64,000 nucleotides of DNA, from contig NZ_VBSL01000006.1 in NCBI RefSeq assembly GCF_006149005.1, positions 372,001-436,000 on the forward strand. The letters are read 5' to 3'. Below the pieces are notes generated by a model that was given only the letters and a program-made list of their open reading frames with translations, did no database searches and was not told where the DNA came from. Source of the stretch: Larkinella sp. C7. Its GTDB lineage: Bacteria; Bacteroidota; Bacteroidia; Cytophagales; Spirosomataceae. Shown here one piece after another: positions 1 to 8,215 of this stretch; position 1 is the first letter of the stretch, and every line of letters begins with the position of its first letter. The translations under genes and the position numbers were made by a program.

Positions 1-503
1 AATGATGTTTGAGTCAGTGGACTACTGTCATAGGTTTCAGCATGATTATAAAATAAGACCATATCATCTTCCACACAAGCCTGATCCGTGGAACCAATGC
101 GTCGATAAGCCCCTTCGGGTAGCTTTTTGTTTTTAAAGAAGAGAGGTTTTTGAGCTGGTGACAATTCAGGGACGAACACATTCAACAGCGCATAACCTTG
201 AAGCCGTTCTATACGAATCTCAGGACGAATGGCAATATTAAACATACTAGCGCAAGATGTTGCCAAATCTCGCTGCAACTTGTCGGGGTCAGAAAGAGAA
301 ATAGGACGATAAGTCGGGAACAACTCGCTTTCATCACGTTGAACACCGAGTAGAATATAACCTCCGCCTAAACTCGGTTCATTAGAAAAGGCACAAACCG
401 TTTCCAATATTGACCGGTCTATTTGGGTACCAGATTTAGCTTCTAGATAACTGCACTCATCGAAGCTATTCAGCCTTTCAAGTAAGTCTTTTACATTCAA
501 CAT
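1..503 (-). CDS. AlbA_2 (Schlafen-like) putative DNA-binding domain protein, C-terminally truncated by window edge
   Basis: The reading frame is open from an ATG at 503 to the window edge, giving 167 visible residues with no stop. The N-terminal part (about residues 10-60) has the AlbA_2 pattern: an acidic SYLEAKSG segment, then an AFSNEPSLGGGYILLGV stretch that matches the 'AFANt-GG-LLiGV' core of the family. This family is usually annotated as putative ATP- or nucleic-acid-binding, and in bacteria it sits in transcription regulators and defence-like proteins. The visible second half (RIERLQGYALLNVFVPEL) fits the strand-rich remainder of that domain. What follows C-terminally lies outside the window, so the full architecture (helicase-like or winged-helix tail) is unknown. 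Codon use is AT-richer than in the genes downstream. Confidence 0.75.
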   Translation of the reverse strand, partial: MLNVKDLLERLNSFDECSYLEAKSGTQIDRSILETVCAFSNEPSLGGGYILLGVQRDESELFPTYRPISLSDPDKLQRDLATSCASMFNIAIRPEIRIERLQGYALLNVFVPELSPAQKPLFFKNKKLPEGAYRRIGSTDQACVEDDMVLFYNHAETYDSSPLTQTS

Positions 504-617
504 GCAGCTAAATTAAAACAAATAATAGAAATAGAATTAAATAACCAAGCTTTGTCAATTTAGTGATTCCAATAGACTTGTTTCAACCAGAGTTTCAACC
601 GACGCATTAATATTATC

Positions 618-650
618 AAAAAAAGCACCCAGCCTCTCAGCTAAGTGCTT
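618..650 (-). terminator. Rho-independent terminator of tRNA-Gly
   Basis: Reading the minus strand, AAGCAC and GTGCTT (645-650 and 623-628) form a stem enclosing a further AGCTGAG/GGCT pairing, followed directly by a run of seven T. It lies 23 bases beyond the 3' end of the tRNA gene, in the right orientation to end its transcript. Confidence 0.75.
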
Positions 651-672
651 CATTTACACTGAATAACAAACG

Positions 673-745
673 AGCGGGAAATGGGGTTCGAACCCACGGC
701 CTGCAGCTTGGGAAGCTGCCGCTCTACCAACTGAGCTACTCCCGC
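673..745 (-). tRNA. tRNA-Gly (anticodon CCC)
   Basis: Seventy-three bases fold as a complete cloverleaf on the minus strand. The acceptor stem is GCGGGAG with TTCCCGC (one G:U), the D arm contains AGCTCAGTTGGTAGAGC, the anticodon stem GCAGC/GCTGC encloses the seven-base loop TTCCCAA, and the T arm contains GGTTCGAACCCC. The anticodon CCC reads glycine codon GGG. CCA is not encoded; the 3' end is followed by CG. A strong T-tailed hairpin follows it. Confidence 0.97.
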
Positions 746-947
746 TGATAGGCTGCAAATGTTTAAAGAAAGAATGGAAAAGTCAAGAGATTTCGGTGAA
801 TCCCGTGCAACAACCGGATGCTCCGTCTTTTGGGCTACCAACTGAAAATTTATCCGCGTAAATTCACGGATTCCGCCACCTCCGGGGGCGGGGGCTTTGT
901 ATTATTCCAAAATCGTTTGATCTTACGCGCAAATCCTGACCCTTCTT

Positions 948-2984
948 ATGGAAACCAAACCGCCCGCGTTTAAACCGTATATCGCCGATAATGCCACGAC
1001 GGCCGAATTCACGTTCAAAGCTGTGGTCACCGGGGCGCTGTTCGGCGTCCTGTTCGGAGCTGCCACCGTCTATCTGTCCCTGAAAGCCGGCTTGTCGGTG
1101 TCGGCTTCCATTCCCATTGCGGTGCTGGCAATTTCGCTCGGCCGGCGGTTTCTGAAAACCACCATTCTCGAAAACAACATCATCCAGACCACTGGCTCGG
1201 CGGGGGAGTCCATCGCGTCCGGTGTGGTGTTCACCCTGCCCGGTTTTCTGTTCCTGACCGACGGCGTTGGCGACGATTTCTTCAATTACTGGACCATTCT
1301 AACCCTGGCCATTCTGGGCGGACTGCTCGGCACGCTCATGATGATTCCGCTGCGCCGGGCGCTCATCGTGGAGGAACACGGTAAACTGCCCTATCCCGAA
1401 GGCACGGCCTGTGGCTCCGTGCTGATTGCGGGGGAACGGGGCGGTGATTTTGCCAAAATGGCCTATCGGGGCCTGGGCGTAGCCTTGCTCTATGCCGTCC
1501 TCCAGAAAGTGCTGCACGTCATTGCCGAAGCACCGGTTTGGGCAACGAACCAGGTAAACCGCTATTTCCCATCGGCGCAGGTGTCGGGCGAAATCACTCC
1601 GGAGTACCTGGGCGTTGGCTACATCATCGGGTTTCGCATTTCGGCGGTGTTGGTGGGGGGCGGCATTCTGGCGTGGCTGGCTCTGATTCCGCTGCTGGCA
1701 ACGCTGGTGCCGGGCGATACAATTGCCTTGCAATTGATCAAACTGGGGTATCTCACCAACCTGCAAACCGCCGGTGGCCCCGGCGGCTGGAACCCTGAAA
1801 CACACGGTTTTGGCGACACGGCTGCCGCCATCTACCGGGCCTATATCCGGCAAATTGGCGCGGGGGCCGTCACGGCGGGCGGTTTTATGACGCTGCTGAA
1901 AACCATCCCAACCATTGTTTCGTCGTTTCGCGATAGCTTCAAAAAAGTAGATGTCGCGGCCGAAGGAACGCAGGTTCGGCGGACGGAGCAGGATTTATCC
2001 ATTCGAATCGTTGTCGTTGGAAGTCTGATTCTGGCGGTTTTGATGGTGATCTTACCCCAAATTCCCGGTGACTCGGTCCTGACCAAACTGCTGATTGCCA
2101 TCCTGGTGATCGTGTTTGGCTTTTTCTTCGTTACTGTGGCCAGCCGGATCGTGGGCCTGATCGGCTCCAGTTCATCGCCCGTTTCGGGAATGACCATCGC
2201 CACCATTATGGGTACGGCTTTGGTATTCATCGGCGCCGGACTGACGGGCCGAATCTACGAACCCGCTGTGCTGGTGGTGGGCGGTATGATTTGCATCGCT
2301 GCCGCTACCGCCGGAGCCACTTCTCAGGATCTGAAAACCGGTTATTTGGTGGGAGCAACACCCAAATACCAGCAAATGGCACTGTTTGTCGGCGTTATCG
2401 TCTCCTCACTGGCCATCGGCGCAACGATCAAGATTCTGGATATACCCACGCCGGACCTCGTGGCGCAGGGCATCACCCACGCCATCGGCAGCGACCGTTT
2501 TCCGGCTCCGCAGGGAACGCTCATGGCCACGCTCATCAAAGGGTTGCTGTCGTTCAACCTCGACTGGCAGTTTGTGCTCGTGGGCGCTTTCATGTCGTTT
2601 GTCGTGGAAATTTGTGGCATCAGTGCGCTGGCGTTTGCCGTCGGTTTGTATCTGCCGCTTGCGACGACACTGCCGATTTTCGCCGGGGGCTGCGTCAAGG
2701 CGCTGGTCGACTGGAATTTCAAGCGGAAAGGCATCGTCGAAGAAGACGCTGACCTGAGCCGCGGCAGTTTGTTTTCAACCGGTTTGGTGGCCGGTGGCGC
2801 CCTGGCGGGGGTGGTCGTTGCTCTGCTGTCGGTGAACGAATCGGTCTACAATTTTCTGTCCCGACTGACCCTGGAACCGGCGCTGGAGAGTGCGCTGGGG
2901 TTTGAAGGCTATCAACTGCTGGGTGCGTTGCTCTTTTTGGGTCTGGCGGTTATTCTATACCGGGTTGCCATGAAACGAAATTGA
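948..2984 (+). CDS. OPT family oligopeptide transporter
   Basis: This 678-residue protein is almost wholly hydrophobic, with about 14-16 membrane segments, and matches the bacterial OPT (oligopeptide transporter) superfamily in length and motif order. Recognisable parts are an N-terminal AEFTFKAVVTGALFGVLFGA segment, LPYPEGTACGSVLIAG at about residue 145 (the PEG-x-A-CA signature), and GSSSSPVSGMTIATI near residue 405. The family is expected to import small peptides or metal-chelate conjugates through the inner membrane; the substrate cannot be told from sequence. It starts at an ATG 45 bases after a TTTG-containing AT-rich stretch and appears monocistronic, since a long inverted repeat follows its stop. 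The family is certain; substrate is open. Confidence 0.92.
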   Translation: METKPPAFKPYIADNATTAEFTFKAVVTGALFGVLFGAATVYLSLKAGLSVSASIPIAVLAISLGRRFLKTTILENNIIQTTGSAGESIASGVVFTLPGFLFLTDGVGDDFFNYWTILTLAILGGLLGTLMMIPLRRALIVEEHGKLPYPEGTACGSVLIAGERGGDFAKMAYRGLGVALLYAVLQKVLHVIAEAPVWATNQVNRYFPSAQVSGEITPEYLGVGYIIGFRISAVLVGGGILAWLALIPLLATLVPGDTIALQLIKLGYLTNLQTAGGPGGWNPETHGFGDTAAAIYRAYIRQIGAGAVTAGGFMTLLKTIPTIVSSFRDSFKKVDVAAEGTQVRRTEQDLSIRIVVVGSLILAVLMVILPQIPGDSVLTKLLIAILVIVFGFFFVTVASRIVGLIGSSSSPVSGMTIATIMGTALVFIGAGLTGRIYEPAVLVVGGMICIAAATAGATSQDLKTGYLVGATPKYQQMALFVGVIVSSLAIGATIKILDIPTPDLVAQGITHAIGSDRFPAPQGTLMATLIKGLLSFNLDWQFVLVGAFMSFVVEICGISALAFAVGLYLPLATTLPIFAGGCVKALVDWNFKRKGIVEEDADLSRGSLFSTGLVAGGALAGVVVALLSVNESVYNFLSRLTLEPALESALGFEGYQLLGALLFLGLAVILYRVAMKRN

Positions 2985-2994
2985 TCAATAAATG

Positions 2995-3084
2995 AATTTC
3001 AAATGATAAACGCCAAATGTAAAAGCAGGCTGGCGCGGTGCAAACACTTTTACATTTGGCGTTCATCATTTATCATTTGAAATT
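2995..3084. repeat. Imperfect inverted repeat (hairpin) between OPT transporter and esterase genes
   Basis: The arm 2995-3025 (31 bases) is the reverse complement of 3047-3084 except for seven extra bases (CATCATT) in the right arm. The spacer is 21 bases. It begins 10 bases after the OPT stop and ends 23 bases before the esterase start. It could work as a transcription terminator or mRNA-stabilising structure, but has no T-run; the near-perfect arms also fit a mobile intergenic palindrome. Confidence 0.7.
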
Positions 3085-3106
3085 AACCCCTTCTCCTTTC
3101 CCTCCC

Positions 3107-3985
3107 ATGAACCATTTTTTACCATTCGCAGCCGGTCTTTGCCTGACTCTGCTGGCGTTTACCGCCGGTTTTGCCCAGCCCGAAACCGCCACCTATGGCC
3201 CGGATTCGCAGCGGCATGAGGGCGTTCCGAAAGGACAGGTGACGAAGTTCGTCTGGAAAAGTACGGTTTTTCCGAATACCGTTCGGGAGTATTATGTCTA
3301 CGTACCAGCGCAATACAGAGCCGAAAGCCCGGCGGCTCTGATGGTGTTTCAGGACGGACACGCCTACGTGAAGGAAGACGGCGATTTCCGGGTTCCGGCA
3401 GTTTTCGACAACCTCATTCACCAGAAAGCCATACCGGTGACCATTGGCCTGTTCATCAATCCCGGTCAGCACGGCAACGACTTGCCCAAAGATCCCTGGC
3501 GAGCCGATAACCGGAGTTTCGAATACGACACGCTGACTAATCAGTACGCCCGGCTGCTCATCGAAGAGCTGATCCCGGAACTCAGCAAGACCTACAAACT
3601 GGCCGATTCACCGAAGATGCGCGCCATCGGCGGTATTTCGTCCGGCGGCATCTGCGCCTTCACGGTGGCCTGGCAGCGGCCCGATTACTTCCAGAAAGTG
3701 TTGAGCCACGTCGGCAGTTTTACAAACATCAAAGGCGGCCACGTGTATCCGTCGCTCATCCGAAAAGCTCCTAAACGCGACATCAAAGTGTTCCTGCAAG
3801 ACGGCAGCAACGATCTCGATAATGCCCATGGAAACTGGTGGCTGGGGAATTTGCAGATGGATGCGGCTTTAAAATTTCGCCAGTACGACTACCGCTTTGT
3901 CGGCGGGACGGGCGGGCACAACGGCAAACACGGCGGTTCTATTCTGCCGGAGTCGCTGCGTTGGTTATGGAAAGAAAAAAAATAA
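3107..3985 (+). CDS. Secreted esterase, enterochelin-esterase-like (Esterase D fold)
   Basis: A 292-residue alpha/beta-hydrolase of the Esterase_phd/Fes-like group. The chosen ATG at 3107 opens a clear signal peptide ([22 protein letters not shown], cut after FAQ). A TTG codon further upstream at 3038 in the same frame lies inside the preceding inverted repeat and was rejected. The nucleophile motif is GGISSGG (about residue 181) and the likely catalytic His is in the C-terminal [10 protein letters not shown]. The [12 protein letters not shown] start of the mature domain is typical of esterases that hydrolyse siderophore or carbohydrate esters. Periplasmic location is inferred. The natural substrate is not readable from sequence, and no siderophore genes adjoin it. 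Confidence 0.85.
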   Translation: MNHFLPFAAGLCLTLLAFTAGFAQPETATYGPDSQRHEGVPKGQVTKFVWKSTVFPNTVREYYVYVPAQYRAESPAALMVFQDGHAYVKEDGDFRVPAVFDNLIHQKAIPVTIGLFINPGQHGNDLPKDPWRADNRSFEYDTLTNQYARLLIEELIPELSKTYKLADSPKMRAIGGISSGGICAFTVAWQRPDYFQKVLSHVGSFTNIKGGHVYPSLIRKAPKRDIKVFLQDGSNDLDNAHGNWWLGNLQMDAALKFRQYDYRFVGGTGGHNGKHGGSILPESLRWLWKEKK

Positions 3986-4177
3986 TGAACCGATTGACGC
4001 TGCCGATTGCTCAAAATTTGGCGGACGTTTATGTAACCGAAAGTATTATTAAGGTAATTAAGTATATTCACGTTCACAATGAAGAAGAGAGTGGCTCCTG
4101 TTAGTATGGATCGGTGATAATGATAGTGGATGCAAATGGGGCCTAAATCCCGGTAGCCCACGCTATCGGATAAACAG

Positions 4178-5614
4178 ATGCGCACATACCAGGACAAAAA
4201 AATTGGAATTATCGGAGCTGGGCCGGCGGGTTTAACGGCCGCCTATGAACTCGCCAAAGCCGGAATCGCCGTCGAGGTGTTTGAAGCGGGCCCCAATGTA
4301 GGCGGGTTATCACAGTCCTTTCAGTTATGGAATCAAACGGTTGACCTGGGGCCGCACCGCTTTTTTAGCAGTGATGCCCGCATCAACAAAGTGTGGTTCG
4401 AAGTCGCCGGTTCTGATTTCCGCATGGTGAACCGCCTGACCCGAATTTATTACAACTCCAAACTCTTTTATTATCCCCTCAAACCCTTCGATGCGCTTCG
4501 TAAACTGGGTGTTCGCCAGTCGATTAGCAGCATGAATAGTTATTTTCGGGAGAAAATAACCCCAACGCCCGACCAGCAGACTTTCGAATCGTGGGTGGTT
4601 CGGCGGTTTGGCTACAAACTGTATTCTACCTTTTTCAAGACGTATTCCGAAAAGCTCTGGGGGATTGCCTGTACCGATCTGGACGAGGATTTTGCCGCCC
4701 AGCGGATCAAAAAATTATCGCTCGGGGAAGCCGTCAAAAATGCCTTTATAGGCGGGAAAGGCAATACACACAAAACGCTGATCGACCAGTTTGCCTACCC
4801 GGTTGGCGGCAACGGGATGATTTATGAACGGATGGCCGACTACGTTAAACGCCACGGCGGAGCGGTTCACCTGAAAACGCCGGTTCATGCGGTGGTCACC
4901 GACCAGGCGGAGCGGTATGGCATAAAACTGGAAGACGGCACCGTCAGAGCGTTCGACCACGTGATTTCGACCATGCCGCTGACGTTGCTGGTCAACCGGC
5001 TGCCGGACGTGCCGGTTGCCATCAAAAACGAGGTGAGCCGTCTGCGGTTTCGCAACACGATTCTGGTGTACCTGAAAGTAGAATCCAGTGATTTGTTTCC
5101 CGATAACTGGCTGTATATTCATTCAAAAGAACTGCTGACCGGGCGGATTACCAACTTCCGGAACTGGGTCCCGGAAATTACCAACGGTGAAAAAGCCAGC
5201 ATTCTGACGCTGGAATACTGGTGTTACGAACAGGATGAGATCTGGAAAAAAACGGATGCGGAACTGATCGAACTGGCATCGAACGAACTGACCAAAACCG
5301 GGCTGATTCCCGGCGCGACCATTTCGGCCGGTTTTGTGAAACGGTTGGCGCGGAGTTACCCGGTTTATTCAAAAGGCTACAAAGAGATCCTGAAACCGAT
5401 TCAGGAGTATCTTTCAGGTTTGAAAGGACTGAGCGTCATCGGCCGGTATGGCTCCTTCAAATACAACAACCAGGATCACTCCATTCTGATGGGCATCCTG
5501 GCCGCCGACAACATCGTTTCCGGAGCGAATCACGATTTGTGGGAAATCAACACCGATTATGACAGCTACCAGGAAAGCGCTTCCGTCGAGAGCCTGCAAT
5601 CGGAAGCGGTGTAA
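4178..5614 (+). CDS. NAD(P)/FAD-dependent amine-oxidase-fold protein (UDP-galactopyranose mutase/protoporphyrinogen oxidase-like)
   Basis: The 478-residue protein starts with a dinucleotide-binding beta-alpha-beta unit: GAGPAGL at residues 13-19, followed by the acidic FEAGPNVGG where FAD ribose is bound. The GPHRFFSSD motif near residue 60, and GRYGSFKYNNQDHSILMG near the C-terminus as FAD-closing motif, place it in the COG1232 (HemY-like) group. That group includes UDP-galactopyranose-mutase-like enzymes working on nucleotide sugars or lipids. There is no transmembrane segment. Neighbours give no pathway context: a 192-base spacer separates it from the esterase and it converges on the M61 peptidase. 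The fold assignment is firm; the substrate is not known. Confidence 0.85.
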   Translation: MRTYQDKKIGIIGAGPAGLTAAYELAKAGIAVEVFEAGPNVGGLSQSFQLWNQTVDLGPHRFFSSDARINKVWFEVAGSDFRMVNRLTRIYYNSKLFYYPLKPFDALRKLGVRQSISSMNSYFREKITPTPDQQTFESWVVRRFGYKLYSTFFKTYSEKLWGIACTDLDEDFAAQRIKKLSLGEAVKNAFIGGKGNTHKTLIDQFAYPVGGNGMIYERMADYVKRHGGAVHLKTPVHAVVTDQAERYGIKLEDGTVRAFDHVISTMPLTLLVNRLPDVPVAIKNEVSRLRFRNTILVYLKVESSDLFPDNWLYIHSKELLTGRITNFRNWVPEITNGEKASILTLEYWCYEQDEIWKKTDAELIELASNELTKTGLIPGATISAGFVKRLARSYPVYSKGYKEILKPIQEYLSGLKGLSVIGRYGSFKYNNQDHSILMGILAADNIVSGANHDLWEINTDYDSYQESASVESLQSEAV

Positions 5615-5619
5615 AAGAC

Positions 5620-5695
5620 AAGAGAGGTAAGACAAGAGAAGTTGGAGGAGAAACAAGCACTGTTTTTGGGTCTTTACTCTTTTGTCTACCTCTTT
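5620..5695. terminator. Bidirectional terminator-like inverted repeat between convergent genes
   Basis: The 89-base gap between two converging genes contains AGAGAGGTAAGACAAGAG (from 5621) and, 37 bases on, an imperfect reverse complement (ACTCTTTTGTCTACCTCTTT, from 5676). The T-rich right flank would act as tail for plus-strand transcripts. Position between convergent stops supports a shared terminator; the stem is purine/pyrimidine-rich with several mismatches, so confidence is moderate. Confidence 0.45.
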
Positions 5696-5703
5696 CCTTT
5701 CCT

Positions 5704-7545
5704 TCACAACCACGCTTTCAAAATGGCCGCTTGCAGCGCCGTTGGATTGGGAAGCCGGGTTATTTCAAAACTCCGTTCGGATTTTTTACCCAAGACCGCC
5801 GTTATTTCTTTGGGCTGATCGTTCTGTAAAACCAGTAGTTTGACCGGATCGCCCGGTTTTTTGGTCTTCACCAGCGCGCTCAGAGCCTGAACGTCCGCTT
5901 TCCGCCCGTCAATCTTCAGAATAACCGTTCCCTTGCGGAGCCCGGCTTTCCAGGCGGGTGATTCCCATTCGGCTTCCGTGACGAGCAGACTGTCCACCTT
6001 TTCTTTGAACGAAATGCCCAGCCACGAGCCCGGTACTTCTTTGGGGGTGGCGTCGATGGCTAAACCGGCATAGGCGAAGTATTTCGGATAGTCAATTTCT
6101 GTCACGGTCGAGGCATAATCGAACAGTTCTTTTAACGACGTCCCGGCGATTTTTTCGCATTCCGCCCAGAATTCGTTCTCCGTAAAGCCACGTTTCTCTG
6201 TCTGATAATAGGTCTGGTACAGCGCCCGCATTACGTCGTCGAGCGACTTTTTATTCTGGGTTTCATGCCGGATTTTAAAGTCGAGCATAGCACCCAGAAT
6301 CGGACCTTTGCTGTAATACGAAATGGTTTTGTAGGCTTCGTCGCCCGTTCGGCCAAAGGGGCCGTCTTCCCAGGTTTCGAAACTAGCCTGGGTGGCCGAC
6401 TGAAACCTGTGGCCGGGTTTGTTCTCGTAGCTGGCAACGTTTCTCTGCAAAGCCCCGAAAACCTCTTCCTCCGTCATTAAACCGGCTTTTTTCAGAATCA
6501 GGTACGGATAATAGACCGTAAATCCTTCCGAAACCCAGAGCATCCGCGTGCGATTTTGCTGATCGTAATTGAACGGTCCTAACTCGACAGGGCGAATGCG
6601 CTTGACATTGTAATGGTGGAAATATTCGTGAGCCAGAAAGTTGTAGAGCTGGTTTTTCCCGGCCCGCGTCTCCAGTTGCTCCCCGCTGAAACTGATCGAT
6701 GTCGAGTTCAAATGCTCAATGCCGCCCCCGCCCGGCCCGATGGCAATGAAGGTGTAGTGTTTGTAGGGAATATCGCCAATCACGGCCACCGACCCTTCAA
6801 CAATCTTCTTCAGATCCGCCATAAACTGCTGCCGGTCGAAGTTGCCGAGGTTGTACCCAATAAAATAATGCGGAATTCCCTGTACCGTGAACGAGGGCAG
6901 TTGCTCCAGATTCCCCATCAACATCGGACTGTCGTAGAGACTGTCGTAGTCCGGTGCCACAAACGTATGGGGCTGTCCGGCAACTGAATCCAGACCGGTG
7001 GCGATTGGTCCGCTCCATTTCGCATACGGTTTTAATGTAACCGTCAACGGGTGCTTAAGTCGTCCTTCGGGATACAGAAATACGCCCGCCGGTGAAATAT
7101 AGCCCCGGTTTTCGTCAAGGAAATTCCCGGCCACAAAATCGCGGGTGGCTTTTACGTCATACGTCAGTGTAACCGATTTGGCCTTTTTGGGATAAACTTT
7201 CCAGCGGCTGTTGGCGGTTTTGTCCCATTTCAAAGGCTTGCCGGAACCATCGGTGGCTTGAAAATTCTGAACCTGTTGGGCGTAATTCATCAACTGGTAA
7301 TACCCGGGTGTCCAGACCGGCATCTTAAAACTCAGCGTATCGCCCGGGATGCCGTTGCAACGAAACGTAACGTGGTAGAGATGTGTGGCGGGGTCTTCCA
7401 TCGAAACCGTAAACGCCAAGTTTCCGACTTTTTTTTGTCCGAATGAATGCGGGATAGTGACGAGAAAAACCGCAGCAAACATTAGGGTTTGAAAAAACCG
7501 GATGAGAAATGGGTTTCGGGAAAAGAGAAGTGCAAAAGTTTCCAT
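5704..7545 (-). CDS. M61 family (glycyl aminopeptidase-like) secreted metallopeptidase with PDZ domain
   Basis: This 613-residue protein has an N-terminal signal peptide ending near HSFGQ (residues 33-37). If the ATG at 7482 is the real start, the signal would be tighter; the upstream ATG at 7545 is kept because it is in frame with an uninterrupted N-terminus. The zinc site HEYFHH (HExxH at 306-310), with a downstream EGFT glutamate (about 340) as third ligand, is diagnostic of M61. A PDZ domain occupies about residues 520-600 (GSWLGISF, AGLRKGTVILKIDG). M61 enzymes cleave N-terminal Gly/Ala residues in the periplasm. It stands alone on the minus strand, 87 bases after the YdeI-like gene's stop. 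Confidence 0.92.
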   Translation of the reverse strand: METFALLFSRNPFLIRFFQTLMFAAVFLVTIPHSFGQKKVGNLAFTVSMEDPATHLYHVTFRCNGIPGDTLSFKMPVWTPGYYQLMNYAQQVQNFQATDGSGKPLKWDKTANSRWKVYPKKAKSVTLTYDVKATRDFVAGNFLDENRGYISPAGVFLYPEGRLKHPLTVTLKPYAKWSGPIATGLDSVAGQPHTFVAPDYDSLYDSPMLMGNLEQLPSFTVQGIPHYFIGYNLGNFDRQQFMADLKKIVEGSVAVIGDIPYKHYTFIAIGPGGGGIEHLNSTSISFSGEQLETRAGKNQLYNFLAHEYFHHYNVKRIRPVELGPFNYDQQNRTRMLWVSEGFTVYYPYLILKKAGLMTEEEVFGALQRNVASYENKPGHRFQSATQASFETWEDGPFGRTGDEAYKTISYYSKGPILGAMLDFKIRHETQNKKSLDDVMRALYQTYYQTEKRGFTENEFWAECEKIAGTSLKELFDYASTVTEIDYPKYFAYAGLAIDATPKEVPGSWLGISFKEKVDSLLVTEAEWESPAWKAGLRKGTVILKIDGRKADVQALSALVKTKKPGDPVKLLVLQNDQPKEITAVLGKKSERSFEITRLPNPTALQAAILKAWL

Positions 7546-7632
7546 AAATACCGCAAAACGCTGGCGGATTTTGTCGTCCGGGCTGGTTTGCGACTCATTT
7601 TAACGATTGTCTGACAGAATTCAAAGGCAGCG

Positions 7633-8208
7633 TTATTCGCCATTACGCCGAAACGGCCCAACTTTTCGCCCATTTTCCGAGTCTTCGATCAGGCTCGTCA
7701 GGCGTTTTAAACGGGTTTCGGGCTGTTTGGCACCCATGATCCAGTGTCGGACCGTTTTCTGATAGGAGGGGGCCTGTTGGTGAAAAAACTGCCAGGCTTT
7801 TTCGTTCGCTTGCAACTGCGCTTCAAAAGCTGCGTCCAGTGGCTGGTCTTCTTTTTCGTGTGAATAAAGCCCGGCTTTTTTCAAATCCCGTTCCTGAAAA
7901 ACGGTCAGACCGGCGGGTTTTACCAGACCTTGTTCGGTGAGTTCCCCAATCCGTTTGAGGTTGACCGCACTCCAAATGCTTTTCGTTTTCCGGGGTGTAA
8001 ACCGGATCATGTAACTCGTTTCGTCGATGGATTTCCGGATGCCGTCGATCCAGCCGAAACACAAGGCTTCATCGACCGACTGCGGCCAGGTGATGCTGGG
8101 TTTGCCGGAACCCACTTTGTAAAAACCGACGAATAATTCCTTCTCGGTTTCGTGGTGCTGTTCCAGCCACTGGCGGAACTCGGCGGGTGTTGCGAAAAAG
8201 GTTGGCAT
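7633..8208 (-). CDS. YdeI/OmpD-associated family protein
   Basis: The 191-residue protein carries the YdeI/OmpD-associated signature: EFRQWLEQHHETEKELFVGFYKVGSGKPSI split over residues 9-40, then EALCFGWIDG (about 47-56), and RFTPRKTKSIWSAVN. The conserved C-terminal helix TRLKRLTSLIEDSENGRKVG is present. Family members are small cytosolic proteins of uncertain function, linked in enterobacteria to peptide and stress tolerance. It begins only seven bases after the stop of the P-type ATPase gene, so it may be the last cistron of the metal-efflux operon, although a metal-related role is inference only. Confidence 0.88.
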   Translation of the reverse strand: MPTFFATPAEFRQWLEQHHETEKELFVGFYKVGSGKPSITWPQSVDEALCFGWIDGIRKSIDETSYMIRFTPRKTKSIWSAVNLKRIGELTEQGLVKPAGLTVFQERDLKKAGLYSHEKEDQPLDAAFEAQLQANEKAWQFFHQQAPSYQKTVRHWIMGAKQPETRLKRLTSLIEDSENGRKVGPFRRNGE

Positions 8209-8215
8209 AACTTGA

